Position numbers and translations under genes: made by a program. A stretch of DNA of 50,130 bases from assembly GCA_038199755.1 (NCBI GenBank), contig JBBPYR010000184.1:1-50130 (forward strand), given 5' to 3'. Of this stretch, positions 33,945-41,824 are shown piece by piece; the stretch's first letter is position 1, and every line of letters starts with the position of its first letter. The stretch comes from JBBPYR01 sp038199755 (GTDB lineage Bacteria; Chloroflexota; Ktedonobacteria; Ktedonobacterales; Ktedonobacteraceae). Below the pieces are notes generated by a model. The model saw nothing but the letters and a program-made list of their open reading frames with translations, did no database searches and was not told the origin of the DNA.

Positions 33945-35546
33945 TCATTTGGCTTGATGCAGTGCTTTTTCGCGCTCTTTCAATTCGCGGCGCAGAATCT
34001 TGCCAGAGGCAGTTTTGGGGATGGCGTCGATGAACTCGACGGTGTGAATGCGTTTGTAGCCAGCCAATTTGCCATTGGCAAATGAGATGACGTCGGCGGG
34101 AGTGACGTTGTGTCCCTGGCGAATAACCACGATGCCTTTGATCAGTTCGCCCGCCTCATCATCGGGCACACCAATCACAGCGGAGTCGAGCACGGAAGGA
34201 TGCTCCAAGAGCAGTGCTTCTATTTCCGCAGGGGCAACGCCAAAGCCCTTGTACTTAATCATTTCCTTCTTGCGGTCAACAATGTAGGTGAAGCCGTCCT
34301 CATCCACATGTCCAATGTCGCCGGTATAGAGCCAGCCGTTGCGCAGGGCGCGGGCGGTTTCTTCGGGAGCCTTCCAATAGCCTTGCATGACCTGGGGACC
34401 GCGTACAATCAGCTCACCATCTTCGCCCATAGGCAATTCGCGTTCGCCCGTTTCGAGATCAACAATCTTTTGCTCCATATTGTTGACTGGCATGCCAACA
34501 CTGGCAAGCTTAATGAGTGGGAAGGGTTGTGCGTGTGTGAGTGGTGATGCTTCCGTTAAGCCATAGCCCTGTACAACGGTGATGCCTGTCTTTTCCTGCA
34601 ATTTCCTTGCGGGCTCGGATGGCAGCGGCGCGGCACCGGAGAAGATGAACTTGACAGTTTTCATCTTTGACATGTCGATGGGAGCATTGGCGAGGGCGAG
34701 AACAATAGGTGGAACGGCGAAATAGTACGTCACTTTGTAGCGGTCGCACAGGTCGAGTGACTGCATAAAGTCGAAGCGTTCCATTATTACCTGCGTGCCA
34801 CCACAGGCCAGAAATGAGCCAGTCAACATGACACCGTAGATGTGGTAAAACGGCAAGAAGTTGAGGGCTACATCGGAAGAATCGACGCGCAAGGATGTGG
34901 TGAATTGCAGGTTATTGGCCGTCAGGTTGCGGTGTGTGAGTATGGTTCCCTTGGGCAGTCCGGTTGTACCAGAGGAGTAAGGGAGCGCGAGCACATCATC
35001 GCTGCTAATGTCGACATGAGGTGGGTGCTGGGGCGATGACTGACGCAAGAGTTGTCCATAGGGTATGGCGTCTGGCATCCCTTCTGGTGGGGTTGCCCCG
35101 GTAACAATCACGTGTTTTAGGTTAGGAAGTGATTTCTGGCTCATGGCAGTCTTGAGCACTGGTACGAAATCACTTTGCAACAGGATTGCTCTGGCCTCGG
35201 AGTTTTCCAGTTGGTAGCCAACCTCGCGCTCTTTATAGCCGGGATTCATGGGGCTGATGATGACACCAATGGATGCGGCGGCAATAAAAGTGATGGTGTA
35301 CTCTGGCCGGTTTGTCATGTACAGGCACAAGCGATCACCTTTGCGCAGACCCAGATTGTAGAGGCCATTGGCGGTGCTGTTAATCATGGATACTACTTCA
35401 CGATACGTGAAGATCATATTTTGGTAAACAATCGCGGGACGATCAGGAACGCGTGCCGCCGCTGCGCGTACAAGGTGATCATAAGGAACATCGGGAAGTT
35501 CTAGTGTTGGACGGAACAGCTCTGGAGCAAAAAGTTTTTCAGACAT
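33945..35546 (-). CDS. AMP-dependent acyl-CoA ligase (4-coumarate/long-chain acyl-CoA ligase type)
   Basis: A complete 533-residue adenylate-forming enzyme: P-loop LPYSSGTTGLPKGTILTH, A5 motif QGYGLTEASPLTH, A7 YTGDIGHVDEDGF, hinge DRKKEMIKYKGFGVAPAEIE and the catalytic Lys in PKTASGKILRREL. It activates a carboxylic acid to an acyl-AMP and then to the CoA thioester; the nature of the acid cannot be told. Stands alone, with palindromic repeats on both sides. Confidence 0.92.
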   Translation of the reverse strand: MSEKLFAPELFRPTLELPDVPYDHLVRAAAARVPDRPAIVYQNMIFTYREVVSMINSTANGLYNLGLRKGDRLCLYMTNRPEYTITFIAAASIGVIISPMNPGYKEREVGYQLENSEARAILLQSDFVPVLKTAMSQKSLPNLKHVIVTGATPPEGMPDAIPYGQLLRQSSPQHPPHVDISSDDVLALPYSSGTTGLPKGTILTHRNLTANNLQFTTSLRVDSSDVALNFLPFYHIYGVMLTGSFLACGGTQVIMERFDFMQSLDLCDRYKVTYYFAVPPIVLALANAPIDMSKMKTVKFIFSGAAPLPSEPARKLQEKTGITVVQGYGLTEASPLTHAQPFPLIKLASVGMPVNNMEQKIVDLETGERELPMGEDGELIVRGPQVMQGYWKAPEETARALRNGWLYTGDIGHVDEDGFTYIVDRKKEMIKYKGFGVAPAEIEALLLEHPSVLDSAVIGVPDDEAGELIKGIVVIRQGHNVTPADVISFANGKLAGYKRIHTVEFIDAIPKTASGKILRRELKEREKALHQAK

Positions 35547-35711
35547 ACCAGGAACCCTTTCTGGCTCAGTTCAACTCACCCATGAGTGATCATTCTGAAG
35601 ACTCTACGGATTATAGGGGACATCTAGATCACCGATCATGGTGATGCAGATAAACCAAATTATTGCTTACAGATAGCAGTGGACGTGATGATAGGACCGA
35701 TGGGAACCGCT

Positions 35712-35844
35712 GTAGGGACCAGCTTATGCTCATTAGGCATGGTTCAAATGAACTTGACACTTTTGTGCTTGTATCAATCAAACAGTGTCAAGCAGAATTG
35801 TCTCTATTTGAACCTTGCCTTAACGAAATAAATCTGGCCCCTAC
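35712..35844. repeat. GTAGGG-family palindromic repeat, copy 2
   Basis: Outer ends GTAGGGACCAG and CTGGCCCCTAC are near-complementary. Inside are nested pairs GGTTCAAAT/ATTTGAACC and CTTGACAC/GTGTCAAG, so most of the 133 bp can fold as one long imperfect hairpin. The interior differs from the other copies, indicating a subfamily that shares only the ends. Confidence 0.65.
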
Positions 35845-35888
35845 GGATGGGTTTTCATAATTGCCAGTTTAATTTATTAATGTGCATT

Positions 35889-35977
35889 AGCGCGTCCCAG
35901 CGCAATTCATTGCGCGAGATCCATCTGATCACTGGCGATAAATCGCCTTGGGGACGCGCTCAAGCTGGTCCCTACGG
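35889..35977. repeat. GTAGGG-family palindromic repeat, copy 3 (left end missing)
   Basis: It matches the reverse complement of the full copy at 39527-39630 over GCGATAAATCGCCTTGGGGA and on to the right end GCTGGTCCCTACGG, but the left 14 or so terminal bases are missing. The arms AGCGCGTCCC and its complement still pair. Confidence 0.65.
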
Positions 35978-36108
35978 CATTTTCCGTGCTCTTACCTCAT
36001 GTGCATTATCACCGCCCAATACTGGCTATAAGCTCTTTGTGAACTGTAGCATATCCCAAGTTGTGTGTTGAGGTCAAGTTATTTTCTACTTCTATGTGTG
36101 TTGCGCTT

Positions 36109-36138
36109 TTGGAACAAGCAAAATGCGGTAAATATGCT
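36109..36138 (+). promoter_or_regulatory. Promoter of the GxGYxYP-mftF unit (TTG-18-TATGCT type)
   Basis: TTGGAA (36109-36114), 18-nt spacer, TATGCT (36133-36138), about 45 bp before the ATG. The same spacer length and identical -10 hexamer occur before mftB and mftA. An overlapping extended -10 reading, TGC-TACAAT (36135-36143), is an alternative. Confidence 0.45.
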
Positions 36139-36182
36139 ACAATGCAGGTGGTGAAAAACGATTTGAAAGTGAGGAGCTTACT

Positions 36183-37778
36183 ATGAGCAATGCCGAGGTC
36201 ACAGGCCTGGACTGGTCTGCGCAACGATTGCTACCAGCTTTTCAGGTACCGCAAGAACTCGTTGTCTATGATATCCGTCATGCCTCGCCCGATATACAAT
36301 TGAGTGCCGCGACCCTTGTGGGTATTATTAATCGTCCCCAACCCAAAGTCTATCTGGTCACGGTTGATGATGATCTATTTTGGCTACAGCAAATACCTTC
36401 TTCGATCCCAAAAGAGACCGCTATTGTTTCTGATGACGATGTGCTGACGCAGCTGCTGCTGACATACAGAAGCGGTATAAAAGGCATGATTGTCTATGAT
36501 AAGAATCTTACGCACTCAATCAATGTCGCAACCACTATGGCCGGACAGCGTGATGCATTTGTCGTCTCGTCCACGCAAGTAGACGATTTGAAAGCTGCAT
36601 ACGATTTGCCGGTGATCGCTGATCTGGGAACCTATGGCTGGAAAAGTGCCTTGCAAGCATATGACTGGGCGCGCCAAAATCTGCTCGCGGGAGCCTCTTC
36701 TCGCGTGGTGGCAGGGTTGGAGCCGGGTAATATGGCGGGTTTACGTGCATTTCTGGTGGCGACCCGTGCCTTCGTCTATTATCTCGACTCACGTTCCTAC
36801 CTACCTGATTTAAGCAATGGTCTGTTATCCGAACGCAGTCTGATGCAACAAATTTTGAGCAGCTTTCCCGCTGGTGCTACTCATCTTGGCTGGTTTATTG
36901 ATGAGAGTAGTGGCGTGAATATTACCTCGCAAGCGGCCATGACGGTGCTGGCAACGAATTTTTCGTTTAACCTAGAGATCTGGACCGCTGTTCAGCCCCA
37001 ATTATTGACACCGCCAAAGCCGCAGGTGAATGGCCCGGCTTTGACGAATAAGAATGTCTATGTGTCCTTCACGATTAGCGATGGTGATAACCTGCAATAT
37101 AGCCAACATCGCATGCTAGCACTGTGGCGCGATGGCGCACGTGGCTCCTTGCCGATTGGTTGGACGATCTCGCCTGTGTTGATGCAAGCGGCGCCGCTAA
37201 TAGCTGAATATTATCGCAGCACCGCAACCGCGCTCGATGAATTTATCGCCGGTCCAAGCGGGGCGGGCTATATGTTCCCTTCGCACTGGCCAGCGCAACA
37301 CCTGCCCACATTCTTGGAGCAAACGGGGCAGTTGATGCAGGCGATGAACACCTCGCTCTTAGAAGTTCTCGATACCGATTTCTGGCAGAGTTCGGGCTTG
37401 CCCTTTCTCTCCGATATTCGGCAGACGGGCATGGCCTTTACTGATGCCAATGCGCAACAGAGCTATGTACAGGCACTCAAACCCTATGGCTTAACGGGTA
37501 TTTTGAGCGGCTCTGGCCTCAGCAAGGTTGATTGGAAGAAGATCAATGGTGTGCCCTGGTATCAAAATCTTGGCCTTGCTGATAGCGTTGCTGGGACTGT
37601 GAAACTGATTAAAGATGCTGCTGCTGCTCGTAGTGGGCGTCCACTCTTCTTGAATGTCTATATTCTGGCCTGGAAGATGACGCCAAGCGCGCTCAAGCAG
37701 GTGGTGCAACAATTGGGTAGCGGCTACGAGGTGGTCTTACCAAGCGCGTTATTGGCTGGTTTAGCGCGGACGATCTGA
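36183..37778 (+). CDS. GxGYxYP-family putative glycoside hydrolase
   Basis: A 531-residue protein without a signal peptide. The N-terminal part (LVVYDIRHASPDIQLSAATL, then VGIINRPQPKVYLV) matches the GxGYxYP N-terminal domain. The central domain has VSFTISDGDNLQYSQHRM, PIGWTISPVLMQAAP and the name-giving motif as GPSGAGYMFPSHWP (Phe for the second Tyr). The family is annotated as putative glycoside hydrolases on structural grounds; activity is largely uncharacterised. GAGGAG precedes the ATG. Its stop TGA overlaps the ATG of mftF by one base (TGATG), so the two are translationally coupled. A role in trimming or sensing the glucan on mycofactocin is my inference from this coupling. Confidence 0.82.
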   Translation: MSNAEVTGLDWSAQRLLPAFQVPQELVVYDIRHASPDIQLSAATLVGIINRPQPKVYLVTVDDDLFWLQQIPSSIPKETAIVSDDDVLTQLLLTYRSGIKGMIVYDKNLTHSINVATTMAGQRDAFVVSSTQVDDLKAAYDLPVIADLGTYGWKSALQAYDWARQNLLAGASSRVVAGLEPGNMAGLRAFLVATRAFVYYLDSRSYLPDLSNGLLSERSLMQQILSSFPAGATHLGWFIDESSGVNITSQAAMTVLATNFSFNLEIWTAVQPQLLTPPKPQVNGPALTNKNVYVSFTISDGDNLQYSQHRMLALWRDGARGSLPIGWTISPVLMQAAPLIAEYYRSTATALDEFIAGPSGAGYMFPSHWPAQHLPTFLEQTGQLMQAMNTSLLEVLDTDFWQSSGLPFLSDIRQTGMAFTDANAQQSYVQALKPYGLTGILSGSGLSKVDWKKINGVPWYQNLGLADSVAGTVKLIKDAAAARSGRPLFLNVYILAWKMTPSALKQVVQQLGSGYEVVLPSALLAGLARTI

Positions 37779-39469
37779 TGAATGTTTCATTCCCCTCCCC
37801 AGGCTGTTATCGGCGTGTGCAAGGGGTACGCCTAGTCGCACAGGGGGAGCATACGGTTGCTATCACTGATTATCCACTGCGCGTCATACGGCTCAACACA
37901 AGTATGGCGCGCATACTCGCTCTTTGTGCAACGGAGCAGACATGTACACAATTGGCACAGCAATTACACATGCCCGTCAAGCGTGTAGAGGCTCTGTGCG
38001 ATCAATTGCGCTGGAAGAATCTCTTGGAGATGGGTGCTTTGCTGCCACCTGAGCAGTGGCCGCGTGTTTCTATTCTCATCCCCAGCTATAACCGCGCCAA
38101 AGAACTTGAACGCTGTCTCATGTCGCTCTTTGTATTGGAGTATCCGCTAACTTGTCTGGAGATTGTTGTGGTTGATGATGGCTCTACAGACGAGACACCA
38201 GTTATGTTGCGGCAATTGTCAGCGCGTTATCCTCACTTGCGAGTGGTGACGCACCAGAGCAGACAAGGTGTGGGGATGAGCCGCAATAGTGGAGCGGCGG
38301 CGGCACGCTATGAGCTGCATGCGTATATCGATAGTGATTGTGTTGCGACGCCACAGTGGTTGGCGCAACTGGTGCCAGCGTTCCAGGATCAGCGGCTAGC
38401 GGCAGTCGGCGGCATGATTAGAGCGTTTGATTGCCACAGCGTGATTGGTCGTTATGAAGATGTGCGCTCCTCGCTGTATATGGGAGCCCGCCCGCAGCAG
38501 GTGCGGCCCGAAGGCCCTCTGACCTATTTACCCACGGCGAATCTGCTGGTGCGGCGCAGTATGTGGCGGCACCTTGGCGGCTTTGCTGCGTTGTCGCAAG
38601 GGGAGGATGTTGATTTCTGTCGTCGCCTCTTAGAAACTGGCGCAACTATTCACTATCTGCCTGATGGGGTAGTCTATCATGATTACCGCACAAACCTGGC
38701 TACGTTCCTCGCTATTCGTGCGGCCTATGCCTCTGCCGAGGCAGTTCTGCTCCAACGTCATCCTCATGAGCGGCGTATCTTACTCATGCCGCCTGAGCAA
38801 GCGACCTTTATGATCGCTGTGATGAGTGCGTTGTGGGCTATCATGGGTCTGGTTTTCAGTACGTTTTTCCGTAGGGGCGGGGGTGGTAGACGACGCGGGG
38901 AGGGGGCCCCCAGGGGGGGCCGGTGGCGGGGTTTTTGCTGCCCCGTTGGAGGTTTTAACCACCCAAACGGCCACCCGAGGGGGCCCACCCCCCGGGCCCC
39001 CTCCCCACCACATCACCACCCCCGCCCCTACGAAAATGGACGGTTCCTGTATGCGATTATTTTATTGGTGGCCTTTCTTTGCGCGTTGATAGTGACGGTC
39101 GGTGGCACGCGCAATCGCTTGCGAAAGGTGCGTGCGCAACAGGTGCCGCTTGGCGCGATGTTGGTATACAAGGCTACTTTGCGCGGGCATCTCGCCTATA
39201 CGTATCATTTTTGTCGGCATATGGCGCGGTACTATACGTTGCCCCTGCTGATCGTAGGTGTGCTGTTGCCACCGTTGCTGCTGATGCCTCTGCTATTTAG
39301 TCTGATTGTTGTGTTGGTGGATTATGTGCGGCTCAAACCTGCTATGAGTTTTGTGAGTTATGCCTGCTGTGCCGTGCTAGATGATTGTGCCTATGAGGTG
39401 GGGGTTGTGCGGGGGTGCATCAGGCACAAGACGTGGAAGCCGCTTGTGCCTGTGCTGAAGACACGATAA
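37778..39469 (+). CDS. mftF: Mycofactocin glycosyltransferase MftF, with internal palindromic-repeat insertion
   Basis: A 563-residue protein. Residues about 10-90 are a small PqqD-like N-terminal domain, and residues about 93-330 a GT2 domain (SILIPSYNRAKELERC, VVDDGSTDETP, YIDSDCVATPQW, GEDVDFCRRL). Three to four membrane helices follow. This layout, together with mftA, mftB and mftC next door, identifies MftF, which adds beta-1,4-glucose units to premycofactocin. Residues about 365-418, between two helices, are a Gly/Arg/Pro/His-rich stretch encoded by an inserted palindromic repeat. Without it the length would be about 509, nearer the family norm of about 470. The frame stays open, but whether the protein still works is uncertain. 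The start overlaps the preceding stop. Confidence 0.85.
   Translation: MNVSFPSPGCYRRVQGVRLVAQGEHTVAITDYPLRVIRLNTSMARILALCATEQTCTQLAQQLHMPVKRVEALCDQLRWKNLLEMGALLPPEQWPRVSILIPSYNRAKELERCLMSLFVLEYPLTCLEIVVVDDGSTDETPVMLRQLSARYPHLRVVTHQSRQGVGMSRNSGAAAARYELHAYIDSDCVATPQWLAQLVPAFQDQRLAAVGGMIRAFDCHSVIGRYEDVRSSLYMGARPQQVRPEGPLTYLPTANLLVRRSMWRHLGGFAALSQGEDVDFCRRLLETGATIHYLPDGVVYHDYRTNLATFLAIRAAYASAEAVLLQRHPHERRILLMPPEQATFMIAVMSALWAIMGLVFSTFFRRGGGGRRRGEGAPRGGRWRGFCCPVGGFNHPNGHPRGPTPRAPSPPHHHPRPYENGRFLYAIILLVAFLCALIVTVGGTRNRLRKVRAQQVPLGAMLVYKATLRGHLAYTYHFCRHMARYYTLPLLIVGVLLPPLLLMPLLFSLIVVLVDYVRLKPAMSFVSYACCAVLDDCAYEVGVVRGCIRHKTWKPLVPVLKTR
38870..39032. repeat. GTAGGG-family palindromic repeat inserted in mftF
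   Basis: A 163-bp GC-rich element with perfect 18-bp terminal inverted repeats (CGTAGGGGCGGGGGTGGT at 38870-38887 and its complement at 39015-39032) and further internal GC-rich complementarity. It shares its ends with the other GTAGGG copies in this part of the window. It is read through in frame by mftF. Base composition differs sharply from the flanking coding DNA. No clear target duplication is visible. Confidence 0.85.
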
Positions 39470-39526
39470 TGGAGGTGAACAAATGAACTCGGTAATAGCG
39501 TTGCAGCAGCGAAGCGCGCTGCAGGC

Positions 39527-39630
39527 CCGTAGGGACCAGCTTTAGCGCGTCCCCAAGGCGATTTATCGCCAGAGATTCAGGATCTCGCTCAATGAATTGA
39601 GCGTGGACGCGCTAAAGCTGGTCCCTACGG
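39527..39630. repeat. GTAGGG-family palindromic repeat, full copy between mftF and mftC
   Basis: A 104-bp element with perfect 26-bp terminal inverted repeats starting CCGTAGGGACCAGCTTTAGC and internal small stems (GGCGATTTATCGCC and GAGAT...ATCTC). It lies between the convergent mftF and mftC stops and would form a strong bidirectional terminator. It is homologous to the truncated copy at 35889-35977. Confidence 0.8.
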
Positions 39631-39650
39631 AACTGGTAGTAGCTATATGG

Positions 39651-40775
39651 TTAGACAAGGACACATTCGGGGTCTTTGATGTTCAGTTTTTGGTGGACAA
39701 ACCACTTGGTGGCGGGGCAACCGCCGTGGCAGACGTTGTATTGGCCGCAACCTGTGCAGGCACCGCCGCCCATCTTGCGGTAATAGTCGAAGGTGAGCGA
39801 ATCGCGCCATATCTCTTTGAAACTTTGCGTATGCAGGTTGCCCGCCTCAAATTCGGGAGCCTGAAAGAAGGCGCAAGGATACACTTCCCCCTCTGGGCAG
39901 ATGCAGCAGGTGGCGGTGGCGGCTCCGCAAGTATCGAGGCCAGCTAGTTTGTTGCCGAAGGCGTTGAGGTGGAAGAACGAGTCCGCCGTCAATACGTCGG
40001 GGTGGGTGTGTAGCCACTGCGTAAACTCGTGATATTGTTGTTGTGTGGGATGTAAGTCTTCCCATACGTCGCGTCCGCGACCAGAGGGGCGTAAACGTGT
40101 GACGCGTAGCTTGGAATTAAAGCTGGCCGCTATTTCGTATAGCCTATCGAGTTCGTAGAAGCTGTAGCGCGTCAGGACGCTATTAACGGTCAGGCTATGG
40201 TTTTCTGCCGCAAGATATTCCAGGCCACGCAAGGCACGATCAAAGACGCCTTTACCGCGAATGTTGTCGTTGGTGAGGGCCGTGCCACCGTCTAGGCTGA
40301 CCTGGAAGTAGAGCGGGTCGTACTGCTTGAGACGCTTGGCTCGTTGCGGTGTAATCAGGGTGCCATTGGTGCTGACGCACATCACGAGGCCTCGTTGCGT
40401 GCAACGTTCAAAGACATCCCAGATGGCAGGATAGATAAATGGTTCGCCACCGCCAAAGTGAATTTGAAATACCTGCATCTCCGCCATTTCATCGACCAGG
40501 GCCAGGGCCTGCTCTTTCTTGAGCTCGTTGGGGCGACGACGGCCTGATGCTGAGAGGCAATGCACACAGGCGATATTACATGCTGCGGTGATCTCCCATG
40601 TCACGGTCATCGGAGCGGATAGCCCTCCTTGCAGAAAGCGTTGTGAACCGCGCTCTGGTTTTTGCGGGGGGAGCGTTCCGGTCTGCTGCATGGCAGCGAG
40701 CGCGAGTGGGTGTACCACGCCAACCTTTTGCTCTGAACGCTGGGGACGTTCCATGAAACGCACAAAGTCCACCAT
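39651..40775 (-). CDS. mftC: Mycofactocin radical SAM maturase MftC
   Basis: A 374-residue radical SAM/SPASM protein. The [4Fe-4S] motif is C66-N-I-A-C70-V-H-C73 within EITAACNIACVHCLSASG, followed by HFGGGEPFIYP (SAM binding) and STNGTLIT. The C-terminal SPASM part carries cysteines for auxiliary clusters (CGAATATCCICPEGEVYPC and later CTGCGQYNVCHGGC) and the end DPEC. MftC is known to oxidatively decarboxylate the C-terminal Tyr of MftA and then cross-link it to the preceding Val. GAGAGGAGC precedes the ATG. It is transcribed after mftB on the same strand with a 72-bp gap. Confidence 0.93.
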   Translation of the reverse strand: MVDFVRFMERPQRSEQKVGVVHPLALAAMQQTGTLPPQKPERGSQRFLQGGLSAPMTVTWEITAACNIACVHCLSASGRRRPNELKKEQALALVDEMAEMQVFQIHFGGGEPFIYPAIWDVFERCTQRGLVMCVSTNGTLITPQRAKRLKQYDPLYFQVSLDGGTALTNDNIRGKGVFDRALRGLEYLAAENHSLTVNSVLTRYSFYELDRLYEIAASFNSKLRVTRLRPSGRGRDVWEDLHPTQQQYHEFTQWLHTHPDVLTADSFFHLNAFGNKLAGLDTCGAATATCCICPEGEVYPCAFFQAPEFEAGNLHTQSFKEIWRDSLTFDYYRKMGGGACTGCGQYNVCHGGCPATKWFVHQKLNIKDPECVLV

Positions 40776-40847
40776 TGGGGTATGCTCCTCTCATTTCGTG
40801 AAGCTAGGGAACGTAAAATAAGTAGGGATGCGCTATTGTGGGGCATT

Positions 40848-41144
40848 CTATTGCACTTGTTGCACTTGTAGATAGCCACGATTCACAAGATCATCCAGTG
40901 CTGTATACAATTTTTGTTTGCTGACCGCGGAATAACGATGCTGCTCAATGGCCGCACTAATGTCGCCATTGTGCTGCTGTTGACCCGTGATGAGTAGCTC
41001 GATCAACACGGGTGAGTTGATAAAGGAGAGGGTGCCTCTATCGGCACAACCATACTTGTACAGGATGCCGCCAAAGGACTCACGGCGAATCTTGACTTCG
41101 TTGATGAGCTGATAGCGTGCTACTGGCTGAGTTGTTTGAGACAT
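40848..41144 (-). CDS. mftB: Mycofactocin precursor-recognition protein MftB
   Basis: A 98-residue PqqD-fold protein (RiPP recognition element): YQLINEVKIRRESFGGILY, then LSFINSPVLIELL, and a C-terminal helix-wing ending LDDLVNRGYLQV. It binds the leader part of MftA and delivers it to MftC. The start at 41144 is chosen because AGGAG lies 7 nt upstream; at the ATG at 41150 the spacing would be too short, and the longer frame to 41189 would overlap the predicted -10 box. It heads the mftBC unit. Confidence 0.9.
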   Translation of the reverse strand: MSQTTQPVARYQLINEVKIRRESFGGILYKYGCADRGTLSFINSPVLIELLITGQQQHNGDISAAIEQHRYSAVSKQKLYTALDDLVNRGYLQVQQVQ

Positions 41145-41188
41145 GTGCATGCTCCTGGGATAGATAAAATAGCCTATTCCATACAGCA

Positions 41189-41218
41189 AGCATACATGCG
41201 AAATGGGCTGAGAGTCAA
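41189..41218 (-). promoter_or_regulatory. Promoter of mftBC (TTG-18-TATGCT type)
   Basis: On the minus strand: TTGACT (41218-41213), 18-nt spacer, TATGCT (41194-41189), 45 bp before the mftB ATG. The sequence after the -10, GTATGCTTGCT, is shared with the mftA promoter (GTATGCTTGTT). Confidence 0.55.
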
Positions 41219-41237
41219 GGGATAGAACGCTATCATC

Positions 41238-41267
41238 ATGACAGGATTGTCATAGATCGTGTATACT
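41238..41267 (+). promoter_or_regulatory. Promoter with dyad for hicBA
   Basis: ATGACA (41238-41243), 18-nt spacer, TATACT (41262-41267). The -35 is part of a perfect dyad ATGACA-GGAT-TGTCAT (41238-41253), a plausible autoregulatory operator, as is usual for toxin-antitoxin operons. It lies back to back with the mftBC promoter, about 20 bp away. Confidence 0.5.
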
Positions 41268-41303
41268 TCTGTTGGAGTAATTATCTGAGGAAGGGAGTTT
41301 ACT

Positions 41304-41516
41304 ATGATTGTTCGCGCATTTACTGCTGTGGTTTATCAGGAAGATGAGGTGTATGTGTCGGAGTGTCCCGAAGTAGGGACTGCTAGTTATGGGAGCACAA
41401 TTGAAGAGGCTATTGAAAACCTGAAAGAGGCTACTGAGTTATATCTCGAAGAGTTTCCTCAAACAGCTATTAAGCGACCACTCGTGACTACCTTTGAGGC
41501 GAGTTATGCCGCCTAG
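41304..41516 (+). CDS. hicB: HicB-family antitoxin
   Basis: A 70-residue protein with the partially degraded RNase H fold of HicB: FTAVVYQEDEVYVSECPEVG, then GSTIEEAIENLKEATELYLE. No DNA-binding domain follows the fold, so autoregulation, if any, would need the HicA-HicB complex or another factor. GAGGAAGGGAG precedes the ATG. It overlaps the downstream hicA by 11 bp. The antitoxin-first order is the reverse of the classical hicAB arrangement but common in many phyla. Confidence 0.88.
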   Translation: MIVRAFTAVVYQEDEVYVSECPEVGTASYGSTIEEAIENLKEATELYLEEFPQTAIKRPLVTTFEASYAA

Positions 41517-41739
41517 ATTAGCTCGCGTCACGGCAGAACAAACTCTACATGCCTTAAAGCAGCTTGGTTTTGAACAGGTAAGACAACGAGGTAGTCATAT
41601 CGTTTTGCAAAAGAAAACATCAGAGGGTACTGTTGGCTGTGTTGTACCATATCGTCGTGATCTTATACCAATTGGAACGCTGAAAAATATTCTAAAACAA
41701 GCGGGAATTTCGCCAGAAGAGTTTATGGAGAATTTGTGA
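41506..41739 (+). CDS. hicA: HicA-family mRNA interferase toxin
   Basis: A 77-residue dsRBD-like HicA toxin: HALKQLGFEQVRQRGSHIVLQ contains the catalytic His in the GSHIV motif, and LIPIGTLKNILKQAGIS is the C-terminal helix typical of the family. The start is the ATG at 41506 (GAGGCGAG upstream), not the TTG at 41494. It would cleave mRNA when free of HicB. The length and motifs look intact. Confidence 0.9.
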   Translation: MPPRLARVTAEQTLHALKQLGFEQVRQRGSHIVLQKKTSEGTVGCVVPYRRDLIPIGTLKNILKQAGISPEEFMENL

Positions 41740-41747
41740 AGAAGCTC

Positions 41748-41777
41748 TTGCTGTAATGCGATACTGGATGGTATGCT
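41748..41777 (+). promoter_or_regulatory. Promoter of mftA with dyad (TTG-18-TATGCT type)
   Basis: TTGCTG (41748-41753), 18-nt spacer, TATGCT (41772-41777). The -10 overlaps a dyad ATGCT-TGTT-AGCAT (41773-41786). About 48 bp lie between the -10 and the mftA ATG. It begins just after the hicA stop. Confidence 0.5.
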
Positions 41778-41824
41778 TGTTAGCATGATAACTGTGTCTC
41801 TACACCGCAAAGAGAGGTTTGTTT

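Larger units (their letters stand above)
35547..36182. other. Repeat-rich intergenic region between divergent genes, 636 bp
   Basis: Besides the two palindromic repeat copies listed separately (35712-35844 and 35889-35977), it holds the promoter for the GxGYxYP gene (36109-36138). No gene is supported: short plus-strand frames at 35663 and 35847 run through the repeats. Confidence 0.55.

Noticed and set aside
38780..39019. Pro/Gly-rich minus-strand and alternative plus-strand frames in the mftF insert
   Set aside because: They are caused by the GC-rich palindrome lacking stop codons in any frame, not by a gene.
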